Shown here: positions 21,941 through 35,118 of the stretch, in pieces
How the letters are laid out: every line of letters starts with the position of its first letter
Position numbering within the stretch: the first letter of the stretch is position 1
NCBI RefSeq assembly: GCF_000208865.1
Contig: NC_018389.1
Location: 930,001-994,000, forward strand
Source of the DNA: Neospora caninum Liverpool
Lineage: Eukaryota; Apicomplexa; Conoidasida; Eucoccidiorida; Sarcocystidae
Length of the DNA: 64,000 bases
Direction of reading: 5' to 3'
Notes under the pieces: model-generated
The model's database searches: none
What the model saw: the letters and a program-made list of their open reading frames with translations, nothing else
What the model was told of the DNA's origin: nothing
Program-made: the position numbers and the translations under genes

Positions 21941-24765
21941 GACATGTAGATCTAAGGCTAGCAGTGTGAAGAGGCGACTGCTTGGCGAAGCGGCGGAGAG
22001 TAGGTGGATGAAGTGGGGAAGAGGCGTACTGGGTCACAGCAAGAAGGTACAGCAGGAACGAACAGTATCATAAGACCATCATTAAGGACAGTAGAAACAT
22101 GCGGAGTTGAAGGGGCAGTGATACTTTCTTTGTGTTAGCAGTTAGCCATGGAGATTGAGTGGTGGCTCCACAGAACGGTCCCTCGGATGGTACAGATTCT
22201 TCTAATGGTAATCGAGGTACACTAACTAGGCTTACACGAGAGCACGAGGCGAAACCGCAAAAGAGACTTTCGGTAGCCATGCAGGTACTTTATGGTTTGA
22301 CAGAGAAGCCGAGATGTGTGATACACTGCCATCCATCGGAACATCACGACTCACGCACTCGTTTAGCTTGTTGAAAAGGACGTAGCTGTGAAGTGATTGT
22401 GTTTCTGGGGTTTTCGTCGCTACACTGAGTAAGCTCGGTTATGCGGGTGCTGGTATTGCCGCTTACGGCATCTGAGCAGGCAGGTACCACTCCCTACGTA
22501 TCAGGCTGCTACTTCTCGTCGACAGGAAAGCTGGTGCTTCAGAAATCCCCTATTTGTGAAACGGGTTGTGACAGGGTATTTCGCTTCGATTGTTTCTTTA
22601 GGCGATGGCCTTTTAAAAATCTCCGGCTGACAGGGGACAGACAACATCATTTTCAACGACTTCCGAACCCCTGATATAGATTGGTACAAAGAAGTTACCA
22701 TATCCTCCGTGAGCGTCACGTGAAAAGAAATTGTTTCAGAGTTTCTCTGCTTTTCGAAAGATGTATACATACAGTCATTGGGTAGCGGATGCTCAGCTAT
22801 GGTGCTGAAGAGAAGCAAAGTAAATTACCGGGAGTTCTGCTGGAATTTCGGGACCACCAGCGTTGTGCATGTTGCTTATACACATTCGTGCCTTTATGTG
22901 GTCACGACGATCCACAGGGGCAAAATTGTATGATCTGCCCTCGTCATTCGCACGAACTGTGGATGACGTGATCTAGTCGAGGCTAGAAATAACATAAAAT
23001 GCCTGCTATGGACGCAATTAGCAGTCGTCAAAACGGTTCCCGATTACACTTTTGACTTCCGTTCTCTGTGCTGTCAGTGGCACCAGTTGCTGTGCCGAAA
23101 GGGTAATTCATTAACTTAGAGAGAATGTACAGTATTGCACAGATTGCAGACGCCGTTGATTCCTCTGAAAAACCGTCCAGAAGCCCACAGCAGGCCATCG
23201 GCCGGCCCTACCGAGCCGGTGGGGGCCTGGGTACCGCAGCCGGACACACCGGACGAAAACGGGGCTCTTTCCGACAATAGACAAGTTTTGCAGTTTGATT
23301 GTTGGATCATAAGCGAGATAAGGTCAGACATAACGCGAAGCTGTTGCCTTAACATCGTCAACGTCGTTGTGTGTGTCCTTTCTCTGCTCTTAAATTAGTG
23401 GTTCGGCTGGCAAAGCATCTCGCAATCGAATTGAGATTTGGAGGAGTGAAGTACAGCGAAAAAAAGGGCTTCCTAGCGTTTTCTTCGAGAGGAGAAACGT
23501 TCCGGAAACCAATCTGAAGACCGAAAGCTCTTCAGTAACCCAACCTACCGGCGATTCAAAGAATTCGCGCCGCTTAGCTGCTAGCCCCGAGCAGACCCGA
23601 AAGCACGCTACGTGTGCCCTACTAAATTTGGAGTCCTGTGCCGTGACGTTTAGTGAGTGCTGAAAAAGGGATGTGCCACTCAAACGGTTCTGCATACTTG
23701 GCGCAACACGTTTCGTCCTTTCCACAAGTTTCTTCCTGCAGGGCCCTTGGACGCGACGAAACAAAAGGCCACTGAGCGTGGACGACGTCGTACTGTACCG
23801 TGGAGGGGTTGCGGCACACCTCCCTGTCTGCATTCCTGCGCACGCTTCGTGGACCGACGACAGTCTCTTGCCCAGTACTGCGTCGGCGATGACTTAGGTT
23901 TTTTTTCCCAAATGGATACATCACAGCAGATTGCCAACTGAAATCGGAAAGCATTCTAGTTGGGAGTACGGTGGAGTCGGCTGTCACCCGCATCTGTGGA
24001 GTTTTAGTTGTATCTTGCATTTCGGCCGCCCTCTCGTACTGCAGATTTTCTGTCCAGTGCGCGTCTCTCTCAAAGGCACTGTATGCTCGTCGGTGCCGTG
24101 TGAAATCTTGGTTTGGGGCTTCTGAGACGTTATCAGAACATACATCTGTTTTCGTGTTCGACCTGTTTTTAGCTGTCGGTGGTAGCGCCCATGTGCCAGA
24201 GGACTCTCCTTGTCGCCACGGGTTCTGCAATTTTTCCCACTCAGCCGCGTCGGCCACCGGCCGGCAGCAACGAGTTGCGGTGGTAAACGAATGAATTTTT
24301 GAAGAGTTAGTGGCGACCTGCAAAGCTACATACGCAGTTTTTTACCGTTACTGGATTAACCTGTTTTTTTCACTTCTCAAACGGCGTCACTAATACTTGT
24401 GATTGACCTGGTGGGTCGGCCGGTTGTTCGATGCATACCAAGTTGCGGCCATCAGTGAAACCGTTCCAGCCGACGAACCGAGCCACACTTCGCGGACGAA
24501 TGTTCTGAACTTGTGAAACTTCCTTTCCGCAGAAGTTTCCACGCCTGTTGATCGTTTTGCGGCCCGCTGGCACGGTGTAGTCGCACTGTCACGCTTCAGC
24601 AAGGCGGCCGCACGTTGGAGATACCACAGTACGAGGAAAGTACACATCCCTCCAAGAGGGTAACGCTTCTCGGCCGGGCCCGATCCTGTATTGTTAGCCG
24701 TTTTTTATTACCCTTATCTGCCACGAGGCCCTTCTGGTAGGTTGTGCTGGGGGATTCTTCATTTT
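21941..24765. other. Intergenic region right of the SRS array
   Basis: About 2.8 kb in which I see no supported gene. The longest frame, about 233 codons on the minus strand (24323-23622), has no ATG at its 5' end, no signal peptide and no recognisable domain. Confidence 0.5.
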
Positions 24766-24772
24766 CGTCTCT
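24766..24772 (-). promoter_or_regulatory. AGAGACG motif just upstream of the 24822 gene
   Basis: CGTCTCT is the reverse complement of AGAGACG, the A/TGAGACG promoter element type. It lies 50 bp before the ATG at 24822, close enough that it may fall in the 5' untranslated region. Confidence 0.35.
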
Positions 24773-24821
24773 TGTAGACGTTCCCTGTACTGTGTCGACT
24801 CACACGATTTGTACTGTCACC

Positions 24822-26774
24822 ATGGCTTGCCACCATCTCGCCGCTTTCTTTTCTCGCCAGGCTGGGAGTCTGTGCAGCCGTCGTGGAAGAAATGTCCTCT
24901 CTGTTTTTGCTCTCTTCTGCTTTGCAATCGGTTTCCTCGGGCGTCACGGCGAGAACCAAATCTCTTCTTTTGCTTCGGCTGCCGACGGATCGGCGGAAAG
25001 TGGCGTGGGGTCATCCAGTCCGGGAGGGTCTGAGGGCCAGGGCGCGGGGGGAGGGCTTAGTATCTCTTCGCTTTTGAGTATGGCATCCAACAGCGAGACT
25101 CTTCAACAGATTCTCGGAGATTTCAGTAAGCAGGCGTCAGAATATCTCAAGGAGAACAACGCTCTCGAGCGTCTAGGCTTGTCGCACTTCCAGGAGAATT
25201 TGGAACGCGTTACCACACTCATCGGTGTGAAACCCAACCTCCGGAAAACAATCACGTTGAATAGGCGTAGCCTGGACGTCCTTTATTTGCCCATCTATAC
25301 GTTCTCACAGCAACGCGCCGTGGAGAGGAATGCAGAAGCGGACGACAACGCCATTTCGGTCGTCTTGCAAGATCCGCACATGGCCAGGTACGCTTCCGGC
25401 AGATGTGTCCTACTGTTGGGTTGCGGCTGAGACCACTCAATATGCTCAGACGTCACTGGATGCAATCATGATTTCGAACATCGGGGCAACCTGGCAACCC
25501 CGGGGAACTATTTGAAGTCCGTCTGAGTTGGAGGCATAGCAGGAAATTATGGATGGTATCTCTAACCGCAACCTCAGTCTTGTCAAGAGAGCTCCTGAGC
25601 GTCTGCTGTCAGGGCCTCAGTCGTTGTTCCCTGTACAACATAGCCCGGAAGTGTAACCGTGTACTGCCGTTGCGCATAGTCGTCTTTTCGAGGCGTAGCT
25701 GTTTCTCAGAACGGGCACTGTGTCGTATTATTGTCCCCTCACCCTCCGCACACAGCAAGCAGCTAGGAGCGACGACAGAGAGGAGAGGAGACGATCCACC
25801 AGCTTGATATGCCGGTTGCTTAGTGAGGTCTGGTCGTCTTCATCATGATCAACCCCGTTTGTTGTCTTTCACTTGCCCTGTACAGGTTCATAGCTAAGTA
25901 CGTGGATATGGAGCCGTCGCGGACTATGTCAACAGCGCCAAAGCATATCGACAGCTTCCTGCAACAGATTCAAGAGGTCCAGCGTTATGTGCTGTCGGAA
26001 GGACCGATTGTTTTTTCCCTCGTGTCGCGACTCGACGCGGTTGTTTCTGCTTTTCTGCAGTACACCCAGGCGATGTTCTCTTCGATCGCCCGGTACCTAA
26101 GTTTGACTGACCGCTTTGCGAAGAACAAGAGAGCACTTTTCTTTTTCGGAAAGTACACGCTTCCCAAACTTCTGAAGGTTTTGTTCATCATCAACGACAT
26201 AGAAGCGCAGCTGCTCAGAAGGAGCGAGATGCTGGAGAGTCCGGAAGATGCGAAACACTTGCGGCAGCAGCTTCGCGTCTTGGTGAAGAAGAGCAGCGAA
26301 ACAGTCGGCAGCCTTCATGATTTGTCAAAGGGGTGCCTGATTGGTTGCTCCGCGGCCTTTCAGATCGAGTATGCTGTTTGTTTGAAAAATTATGAGGAAG
26401 GAGAGCGAGCCGATATTGCCTTCCACCCCTTTGCGTCCACTCCACCTCTTGAAGGCATGACTCTCCCGTCGTCAGCTGCAGCTCTTGGGGAGGCGAATGC
26501 GGCGAGTTCTACTGAAGCTCTGGACGCATCTCAGTACTTGAAAGTCGTGCACGATCAGGCTCAGGCAGAGCAGCAACGGAAGCGACGCGAACATGTCAGC
26601 AAGGTCGCTGGGGGCGTGCTTGGCGTCGATCCGGAGGGTGCAGCTCTGGGCGCCGGACTTGGACTTGAAGAAGAGTCTACGAGTGGTGTCACAGCGACGA
26701 CAACGAGCACTCAAGCCCCCGAGGATGGTGAATCGGACCGTGATGCTGCTCTTGATCTGCTCAACTCGTACTAA
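24822..26774 (+). CDS. Secretory-pathway protein of unknown function, two exons
   Basis: Exons 24822-25387 and 25886-26774 join in phase 2 (AG|G gives Arg; donor GTACGC, acceptor TGTACAG) to give 484 residues. The ATG at 24822 sits in a good context (GTCACCATGG). A hydrophobic segment around residues 26-43 (LSVFALFCFAIGFLG) fits a signal peptide or signal anchor. Next comes a Ser/Gly-rich linker, then a helix-rich body including LLSMASNSETLQQILGDFSK and, in exon 2, several amphipathic helices with hydrophobic stretches (LFFFGKYTLPKLLKVLFII). The last 60 residues are Thr/Glu-rich and end LLNSY. I do not recognise the family. The signal and lack of known domains fit a secreted dense-granule, rhoptry or membrane protein, but that is inference. 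An AGAGACG motif lies just upstream. Confidence 0.82.
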
Positions 26775-29671
26775 TGGCTTGCTCCAAGGCAGGAGCACTG
26801 ACGAGTGGAAGGTGTGTGTGTGTGTGTGTTCGACAAACTGGGTTGGATAGAGGAACCGAAGTTGTGCATGGTGGTGAGAAGGCGGCGTTTTCATGAACAG
26901 CTTCGCTGGAAGTAGGCCTCATATGTGCACCGCAACAATTAAATGGCGAACCGAGATTATGGCTGCCAAAACACCCCGCGGTTCGGAGGCCGGTATTGTG
27001 ATGTGGCTTTGACCTGATGGAAGATATTGGGTTTCACAAGATTGGGACAGTGTTATCCCAAAAGCATATTCGCACATCTGCTGGTTCAAACTTTGCGGTG
27101 CGGATTGCTGGATTCGACGTGACCTGGGGTGAAGCTGGCAGCACCCATTGTGGACGGAGGGTGTACAGTTTAGTTTTTACTCTACCCTCCTGTTCGTGTG
27201 GTTTGGGTTCCTGCGGGAAGGTAGAAACAACGAGGCCTAGCTAGTCCCACTCACGTGCTTGCAAGCACCGCCTTTTATGGTGTCGCTTGTTCCCCACACT
27301 TGTTTCAAAGCCTGCACGGAATGCGTCGTGGAGATGTTTGGCCATTTATTAACGCTGCTCAACTCCCGATTTGTTTGCGTCAGATCTTGCAACCTATGAG
27401 GAGAGGCGCTGCTTGATCCGTACGGCGGCATGACTAAAGCACCGTCACTCACATATTTTTTGTATTACCCATGGAGGTGGCGCGTTGCGGCTGTTGTGTA
27501 CTCTTCACGGGCTTGCGGCCGCATGCGATAGAGGGAGTTGTTTTTGCTTGTTCTTTCGGCATGCTTCGTCCTTGTGTGATAAGAGAACCTCAGGCCTGAA
27601 GGGATGGCCATGTAGCCTTTAATTGTGGGAATGGACTGGTGCTGCCCGTTGTATGTGGAGGTGGGCCCTCATGTTCAAGGCCGTCCAGGAGCAGTAGCCG
27701 GTTATCGTCTAGCATAGTTTTCTGCTGGTGATGACGTAAAAGTTGCATTTTCAATGACGATGCGCAGTACTTGGTCATTCGTATCCAGTGGGGATGCTGA
27801 TACTGACCAGACATTAGAGAGTGATTGCAGACGGTGGCATGGTATTAACAGTTGCGTGTGTTGTGGCGTGTGCACGACTCAAAGAGGGTCACCGCTGCCG
27901 ACGGACGCCAGTGGCTGGGAATTTTCATCAAAAGAAAGCGTGTTCGACTCGCACACAGGGGACAGGGTATGGGAAAAGACCTATGATTCAACAAGCAATC
28001 CCTTTACGAGCATAGTCACCAGTCGGCGAACTTCTGTGACGTCGCCCGTCATCTGTGTGACGAGTTGCTCGAGTTTATTCGTTCTATGGAAACATCCCGT
28101 GAAGATGCTTCCGTGCGTCTGAACTGACACTTTCTTAGTGGGAGGCCCGAACCTGTTCCTGCGATGGTATTGTAGTTGCAGTGGACACACGCAGCCGAAA
28201 TAGATACGGAGATCGGACACCGGAGTGTGTGTAGAGGTTCCACCGAATAACTATACGTAAAATGGCGTTGGTTGAACCGCGACCGTAGAGTTCATCCACA
28301 TCCGTGCGCGCGAATGGCCGACACTCTCTTCAGGGAACGCGTGATAATCCCAAATCCGGTCACGGCGGTCAATCATCATTTGCAAAAGGATAGTCAGTGC
28401 TGCCTCGAGGTGGCTCTACGTCCGGGCCACGTCAAACTGCGTGTGAGACGCCGCTTGGTTAACATAACACTGTGAAAACATGAAGATTATGTCCTGGCGT
28501 AGCAGTTTATTCTATGGAAACAGGCGAAACTAACCGGATCAGACGTTTTCCTTCACAACAGTCACAAGACCTGGTGATCCTGATGTCATTTTTCGCCCAC
28601 GAAAGAGGGGTACTAGCTATATTCCAGTTGACGCTCCAAAGTGCGTTTGCAGACAGCATTCGACAAGGTTTGCCCGTGAGTACTTATAGCGACACAGAAA
28701 TAGTGCTGCAACGTAGGCGTGTCTATTCCACAACTTCCAGTGCTTTTCAATCGGGGACATGCGTAGCTGTAAGTAGCAGTGGACCGGCCAAAACGCAGCG
28801 TCACCGCTATCTTCAAAACCCAGCGTTCGAGCAAGCCTTGAAAATATTTTTCACAATTAACCCGGGTGCGCAGTTTGCCAGCGTGGAGCTTTTGAAGCTC
28901 GAAGCAAATAGAAATTTTGGTGCTCAGCTGCATGCCCGTGCAATCCAACCAATCATGCATCAAGAATAACAGTCCTGTGGGCCCCCTCTCCGACACCGTC
29001 TCGGCCCAAGCCAGAAAAGCAAACCACAGCGACACAATGCCCTCATAACGCGTGGTGATAAAGAGTGTCTCTAAAGCGAGCGATATTCTTCGGCTAATCC
29101 AACACGGCAGGCCTTGGATTGAAAGATATTTCTGCTTGTCGTCGACAGTGATTGAGATGACGAGTTTTTTTCATTCGAAAGCTGGCTGCTATCAAGCAGC
29201 CCCAAGAAGAGTGGATGTGGTTCTGCAACCCGCACATGACTAAAATATGTGACTGTGTCTTCTAGCGTAAAAATATGTGGCACAAGCCGGATCCGTTGGA
29301 TGATCTATTCTTGCATACGGTGGACATTTACCCAACGTAACCCCGTTTCCCTGCTTGGATGATCTACTCTGCAGTTGTATCGTATGAACGACTTACAAAG
29401 TATCTACGTCCACCTCATGCGGGATGAGTTCAGATTCTTGCGTAGAGGTTGGCAGGTTAGGAACGGAGTAACTGCCTCACCTGCTCGCTGTTGTGCTTCC
29501 TCTCTGGCGCCGAACCGGAACTCATTTGTCATGCGAAAAGAGGTGTCTGAGAAAAGCTCGTTTTTCTTCCAGTAAAGAGCAAGCAACCTCACTGCGTGGA
29601 GCACCGTGGCGCGATGCTGACATATATCGATACTATTCCACGAACGTTATCTGCTTCCTCCCTTCCTGCAG
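26775..29671. other. Intergenic region before the Kelch gene
   Basis: About 2.9 kb without a convincing gene. A short GT run lies at about 26812-26828. Any 5' exon of the Kelch gene must lie here or further left. One possible first exon starts at ATG 29384 and would end in phase 1 at about 29447, but its donor (GTTGGC) is poor. A 151-codon frame at 28514-28969 has no recognisable features. Confidence 0.45.
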
Positions 29672-31690
29672 GTGTTACACGATGGCGGTGGGCAAGACCG
29701 TTGATTGAAGGGTCGCCTCCCCCCGCCCGTGGAGGGCACACCGCCACACTAGTCGACGAGCGCCTGTTCGTGTTTGGTGGTCACAGGTATGGAGGAGCGA
29801 AGGAAGGCTTCGTCTACTACAATGATCTTTACGTACTTCATCTGACGAAGAGCCAGTGGCTTGACTTGCCCAGACACCGCGGGACTGCTCCCCTTCCGCG
29901 ATATGGCCATTCGGCAGTTCTTGTTGGAAGACGTATCATCATTTTCGGCGGAAAAGGCGAACGAGGCCAATATTTTGCGGATCTCCACGCGCTCGATACA
30001 GAGACGCTCGCATGGTACCAGGGCCCTACAGGTCAACCAGGATGCCCATCGCCTCGCTTCGGTCACTCTTGCAACCTCAACGGTACCTCCATGTACATAT
30101 TTGGTGGAGCACGTGAGAAAGAGCTAAAAAATGATTTATTGTGCATGAACCTCGTGGATATGTGCTGGAGCCAACCCAAAACGAAAGGAACTCCACCATG
30201 TCCTCGATACGGCCATGCGACCCTGATTGTTGGACGACAGCTTATCGTGTGCGGTGGCATGCATCGCGTTCAAGTAAGGCATGGAACACTTTGGAGGGAA
30301 GTACCTGAGCCCGGCATTGCCATCAGTAGATTTGTGTTTCGCTTGAAAGCCATCAATGGTGTAACGAGCGTACATCGTTTGCCATGAACATGCAACATAA
30401 GAGGCCGACTCGATAACGCGAATATCTTTAACGAGCTCAAAGCCACCACGAATGAGAATGTTCCACCGGTGTTTCTTGTCTGGGACACCTGCGTCAGCAA
30501 AACCACGAGCAAAACTTTATCCCACTCCTACACGGATTTTAAAAGACATATATTCTGTACAGGTACAATCGCTTCACCTGACGATGGGGTAAACAGATGT
30601 CTGCTACCTCCAGCGGGTTGCCCCCCGTCCACTTCCTTTCCACCCGCACCTGCTAATTCATGCTGATAAAGATACACACTGGCCACTGTTACAACTGAGG
30701 CTCCCACTGTTCTTCAGAGTAGCAGAGCACGCTTCGTCTAGCCGATACAGAGATATCCACTAACGGAGTTAATTCGACATTCTCTCAGTGCATTGGAGCA
30801 TGGGAGACTCAGCACGCCAACCGCCCTTGCGTTATCGAGCAGCCGACTTGGACTACACCCAGTAATTGGGACTGCTACAGTGGTGACGGTTTCTTCACGG
30901 TGTCTCTGCATTTACACACTGATCTTTGGGACGTGACTCTCCAAAAGCGTGTGCACCTTGCCACATATCTCCGAAATGTGGGGTTTCGACAGGCAAACCT
31001 CGGGAAGTCCATTTGCCTTTTGCTTTGTGTCACTGATGGAGATCTCGTCTGCTTTGCCACAGACTACGGGCAAACGGTGTACGGCATTTTACGTGAAAAT
31101 GTTGAGTCCTCTGTTTGGTTTCCGGTCTGGTAACACAGCTCTACCCGGCCGAAGGAGACGCCTTGCTGGAGAAGATTGAGCTCAAGGACTGGTACCTTAT
31201 TGACCTGGCCATCTTGGACATGATGACTTTCACATGGTATCGCATCCGCACGCACGGTCATCCTCCTCCTCCTCGGTTCGGACACTCAATGGCAGCAGTG
31301 AACGATGACCTTGTGATCTTTGGTGGCTGGCCTGGTGCACACGGCCACTCCTGCATCATCACACAAGACATCTGCCGTTCTGAAGAAGTAGGCCAAGGTG
31401 ACATTCTGGCTCACGACCTTTCCCCGACGTTGTTGTCTTGTTTCAGTACTGCAACGATGACATGGGAAACCTGCTCCTCGTTGGGTAACGCTCCGAAAAC
31501 GCGATACGGGCATAGCTGCAGTCAGGTTGGATCTACGCTAGTGATTTTCGGAGGCTGGGATGCATCTATAGCTCTCAATGATGTCGTACTTCTTTGTGAC
31601 TTGAAGGAAGAGCAGCATTTTAATGCGATGCCAGCGTGCGAAGCAGACGCAGCAAAGGCATCAGAGTGCCACATTGATTCTGTCCCGTAA
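29672..31690 (+). CDS. Kelch-repeat beta-propeller protein (5' exon unresolved)
   Basis: Two exons join in phase 0: 29672-30273 (acceptor CTTCCTGCAG, donor GTAAGG) and 31139-31690, with a stop at 31690. Together they encode about 384 residues with six Kelch repeats. The diagnostic elements are GGHTATL...VFGG, RYGHSAVL...IFGG, RFGHSCNL...IFGG, RYGHATLI...VCGG, RFGHSMAA...IFGG and RYGHSCSQ...IFGG, separated by W-containing strands such as ETLAWYQGP and MTFTWYRI. This fits a six-bladed propeller, a protein-interaction scaffold. No BTB, POZ or F-box domain is visible. The fifth repeat contains an insertion of about 35 residues rich in Ser, Asp and Cys, which could be real or a missed intron. Exon 1 starts in mid-codon, so an upstream exon with the ATG is missing from this call. 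Cellular role unknown. Confidence 0.82.
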
Positions 31691-32697
31691 CTCTTGCCAT
31701 TTCAGCAAAACCTGTTCCACCACACCCTGTGACGGAAACCTTTCACACTGTTGCTCCCCATTGAAAACCGCCTTAAGTAGAAGGCCTGCGGCAACGTGAG
31801 TGGAGAACAATATCACCGGAGTGACGAGAGGGGAAATATTAGTCTGTTGAAAATTTGTGGAATCATGCACAAGTAAATGACCGGATCCACTTGCAGTGAC
31901 CCTGCCCCTTTCCAGCAAGCGATCCGCCAGCTGAAAATAAGCTTCTCACTGGGGAGGAAAGTTGAAACGCACACGAATAAGCATGATTCTCTTAAGATGG
32001 TTGATAGCTCCTGTAGACCGTACCGGGACACCAACAGATGCGCAGAGCGTGAGACCAACGAAATTCCAGGTGCATGTTCTGGGTAAACTGCGGGGTAGGA
32101 TTGGGTGGGCGGTAGCGGGAGAAGTGATCGCATTCTTGCCAGTTTCTTCATTTAGCTGCCACGTTCTGCATCGATCCTGATGCTTGTTTTGCTGCCTCGG
32201 GACCGCAGTACTTACTACTTTTGTTTCACTGCCGATACCCCAGCAGTGTGAGTACGGGAACACCAAACAAGCGGTCTTGGGGGAGGAGAAGCGCCGTAGT
32301 CAGTGCCCACCTGTTGGCTGTTGGCTGCACGACTCATGTCTTGCGATGTGCACACGAGGCTGTTCGTATACTGAGCACGCGCCAAATAACGACGCTCAGC
32401 CGCGAAACTCTGAAAACCTTTAGACGCAAGAAATTGCCTCCCGAAAGAGAGAGATGTTTGATTAGTGTTGTCAAAGTATGCGGATAACTCAGCACATTAC
32501 TTTCGACGCGCCGCCCGTGCGGTCAAATCATCGATACTCGTCTAATGTTGGGAGCTTGTCTATCTATGCCCCCCCTTTCCCCCAAGCAGCACAGGAAAAA
32601 ACTGAATGGACGAACGTTGCACCTGAAAAAGAAACCACGCAAGTTTCTCTAACAACGAAGACCAACAAAACATCCTGTCGGCCGAAATCGAAAAAGA
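31691..32697. other. Intergenic region between the Kelch gene and the tRNA
   Basis: About 1 kb following the Kelch stop codon. It contains only short overlapping frames and no motif I can support. Confidence 0.5.
32691..32695 (-). terminator. Pol III T-run terminator of tRNA-Ser
   Basis: Five consecutive T on the minus strand, beginning three bases after the discriminator base of the tRNA, as usual for eukaryotic tRNA genes. Confidence 0.8.
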
Positions 32698-32779
32698 CGA
32701 CGGCGGCAGGATTCGAACCTGCGCAGGCAGAGCCTAATGGATTTCGAGTCCATCTCCTTAACCACTCGGACACACCGCC
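32698..32779 (-). tRNA. tRNA-Ser (anticodon CGA)
   Basis: The minus strand folds as a class II tRNA. The seven-pair acceptor stem is GGCGGTG with CGCCGTC (two G-T pairs) and the D arm contains TCCGAGTGGTTAAGG (A box). The anticodon arm is ATGGACTCGAAATCCAT with anticodon CGA, reading UCG serine. A long variable arm and the T arm GCAGGTTCGAATCCTGC (B box) follow. The discriminator is G at 32698. No intron is present. A run of five T on the minus strand (32695-32691) directly after the 3' end fits an RNA polymerase III terminator. Confidence 0.96.
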
Positions 32780-35118
32780 TGGCATCGGGTCCCTGCCCAT
32801 CTCTAACACTTGTGCTCTTTCTATGGTATACTTCTCAGTTGGCAGATGGACGCAACAGAAAATGTAACGTGCGCAAAGGTACACGTTGACCGAGCCGGAT
32901 CGGTGCAATTTCTCTTTTCCGATCTTTGTAGCCATGGAGTCCCAGACAACCCACCCATCTCTGTTGCCAGTCAGGCGGAAGATATCTCCTGTAGCACAAG
33001 ACGCGAAATTGAGGTTGGCGCGACGCTTCTTGGATCGTGAAAATTGCAACAGGGAGATTGGGTACAAGAACGCCCTGCAACTACAGTTGGCGGCACGCTT
33101 TGCCGCTTCAGTGTACAATAGCGTGACTGTGGCCCCAGCACCAACCGGTATTCGTGGGCCTCTCGGGTCGGCCGTGTGCTCCACAGCAGCATCAGCGACA
33201 GCATACGATTGTGGAAACCAGCATAAGCCATTTAACTTCATTCACTACGATGTTCCAGCACGAATGATGCAGCCTACGTCAGCATTTTTACACAGCCATG
33301 GCTTATGTTTGCTCGGGCGCTCCCAACAAAAGAGTAGTCTTTCGTCCACTGGGAATTTCTGCAGGTGGCGCCGTATGCATCATTGTTCAACTGAACGTAG
33401 ACTTTTAAGTAAAGCATTTTCATCTCCAGAGATACAGAGCTATTTTCAGGAAGGATCCGTCGAAATGTGAGGAGGCACTTGAGCAGGAAGAAATCGAGGA
33501 TTTCTTGACTCTAGTCCATCTTCGAGGGTCACCGCAGTTGAGGATGCATCTATCGTTTCCTGAAGAATGGTAGGACGTAGCGCGGGATCTGAACCAAAAT
33601 GCGCGATTTACTTGCAAGTTCACAATATTTGGTAGTTCATATATACCACATGGCTCGTCGCCAGAGTTGGACTGATTGCATTCACGCAGAATAGAAAGAG
33701 TCTCATCGAGGGGTTGGTAGTTGCACAACACATAATGTAGTACATATGTAAACGTCGAGGTCGGCCCGGAGTTAAAGAAGCCTTCTTGGGATATGCACTA
33801 CCATGGGGACAAAAGTGTACCTGCGGCGGTACGGTGACTACACACCGCAGTTTTCCAATACTATTGTTGGCACCTTGGCTGACGGTGTCTGATGTGATGC
33901 TACCACGCGTTTTGCATATCGTTATATATTGCCCCCCACAAAGAGTCCCCTAATGGTCCTAGGGCTGCGGAAATCGTGTTAGTTCTTCGGAAAACCCCTG
34001 AATCGGGCATTTCTCCTTCCATTCATTACTAGCTTGACGGTTGTAAATCCTGCTGCAACTGGCTTGCTAATGCTCGTCGTTATACTTCAGTGACCAAAGC
34101 CTAATGCGTTGATATCCTTCGGTGGCTGATGCTAAAGCGCACTAACCTGCGCGCTCGTACAGGCTGCACGAGGCGAAACTACTATGTAGACCCATGGCAA
34201 GCAGATCCCAATGAAATTGAAATGTGTTTGTTTAATCAAGCGGGCAAACCGGAGGCGAGAGGGGCATACCTTTTGCGCTTCGCCATGTCTCTTGCCAGTC
34301 TTCCCACGCCCGCTTGTACCCCCCAACGTCTGGAAAAAGCAGAGAGATGTAGCGGCTCGTAACAAATAATTCCCTATTTTGCATGAGGTTCGGAGAAGCT
34401 TAATGATCTCGTAGGAATGTTAGTAGATGAGCACAACCTTGAATACGGCACTGCTTCAGCAACTCGAAAATATTGAAAAGGGTAAAGTTTCTTCGACCTC
34501 GAGTCTGTCAAGCCTCAATCAACAAAACACACCCTTCCCACCGTTTCTCAACACATGACAAGTTTGAAGCTGTACGCCCCCCAGAGGACAGGAACACTTA
34601 CACCTGTAGGCACACGCCGTGGGAAGGACAACGAGGAGACACCGAGAGTTTGCTTCGCCAGGTTCTGTGCCGCTCTTGCAACAACTCAAATTACTGCACT
34701 TCAGAGACTGCAAAGGACGGGAACGAAAATGGGTTTAATCTGGCAACATTTTTGTCTGTGAAACAATACACAGGGATCCTTGCTGCAGGATTCCTAGCAG
34801 GTATCCCCTTTCAAATGTTAGCTCTCATCTGTGGTGGCTTCAGAGGCTGCCCCGACGAACGCCCCGCAAACAAAGATTGAAGGCAGCTACACAGACATTA
34901 CGAAAAAAAGGTAACGCTCCCGGCGATCCTTCACTATTAAGCAAGAGCTTCCATTCCCACATATCCATTTCCCCTCCAGAAACCTTCGGGCACCCGCCAT
35001 TCCTAAAGAGCTTTTCCCAGTCATGCCAACGATCTCGGATAAAATATACCTTCAAAATTCTCACACGAAATGGATCCTCTCTTTTTCCCTCGTTTGCGGA
35101 CTCACTAACACGATTTAG
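32780..35118. other. Region between the tRNA and the tentative 35.1-kb gene; no supported gene
   Basis: Several frames have a protein-like look, for example 32886-33470 (194 codons, plus) and short stretches around 34163-34260 and 34720-34800 (plus). None has a domain I recognise, and they could not be joined by good GT-AG sites in consistent phase. Exons of a plus-strand gene leading into 35119 could lie here. Confidence 0.35.

Noticed and set aside
23622..24323. 233-codon minus-strand frame right of the SRS array
   Set aside because: It has no ATG at the upstream end, no domain, and an overlapping alternative minus-strand frame of similar size; no supporting splice sites were found.
32564..33241. 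225-codon minus-strand frame containing the tRNA gene, and a 194-codon plus-strand frame at 32886-33470
   Set aside because: The minus frame reads straight through the tRNA-Ser gene. The plus frame has no recognised feature, so neither can be supported.
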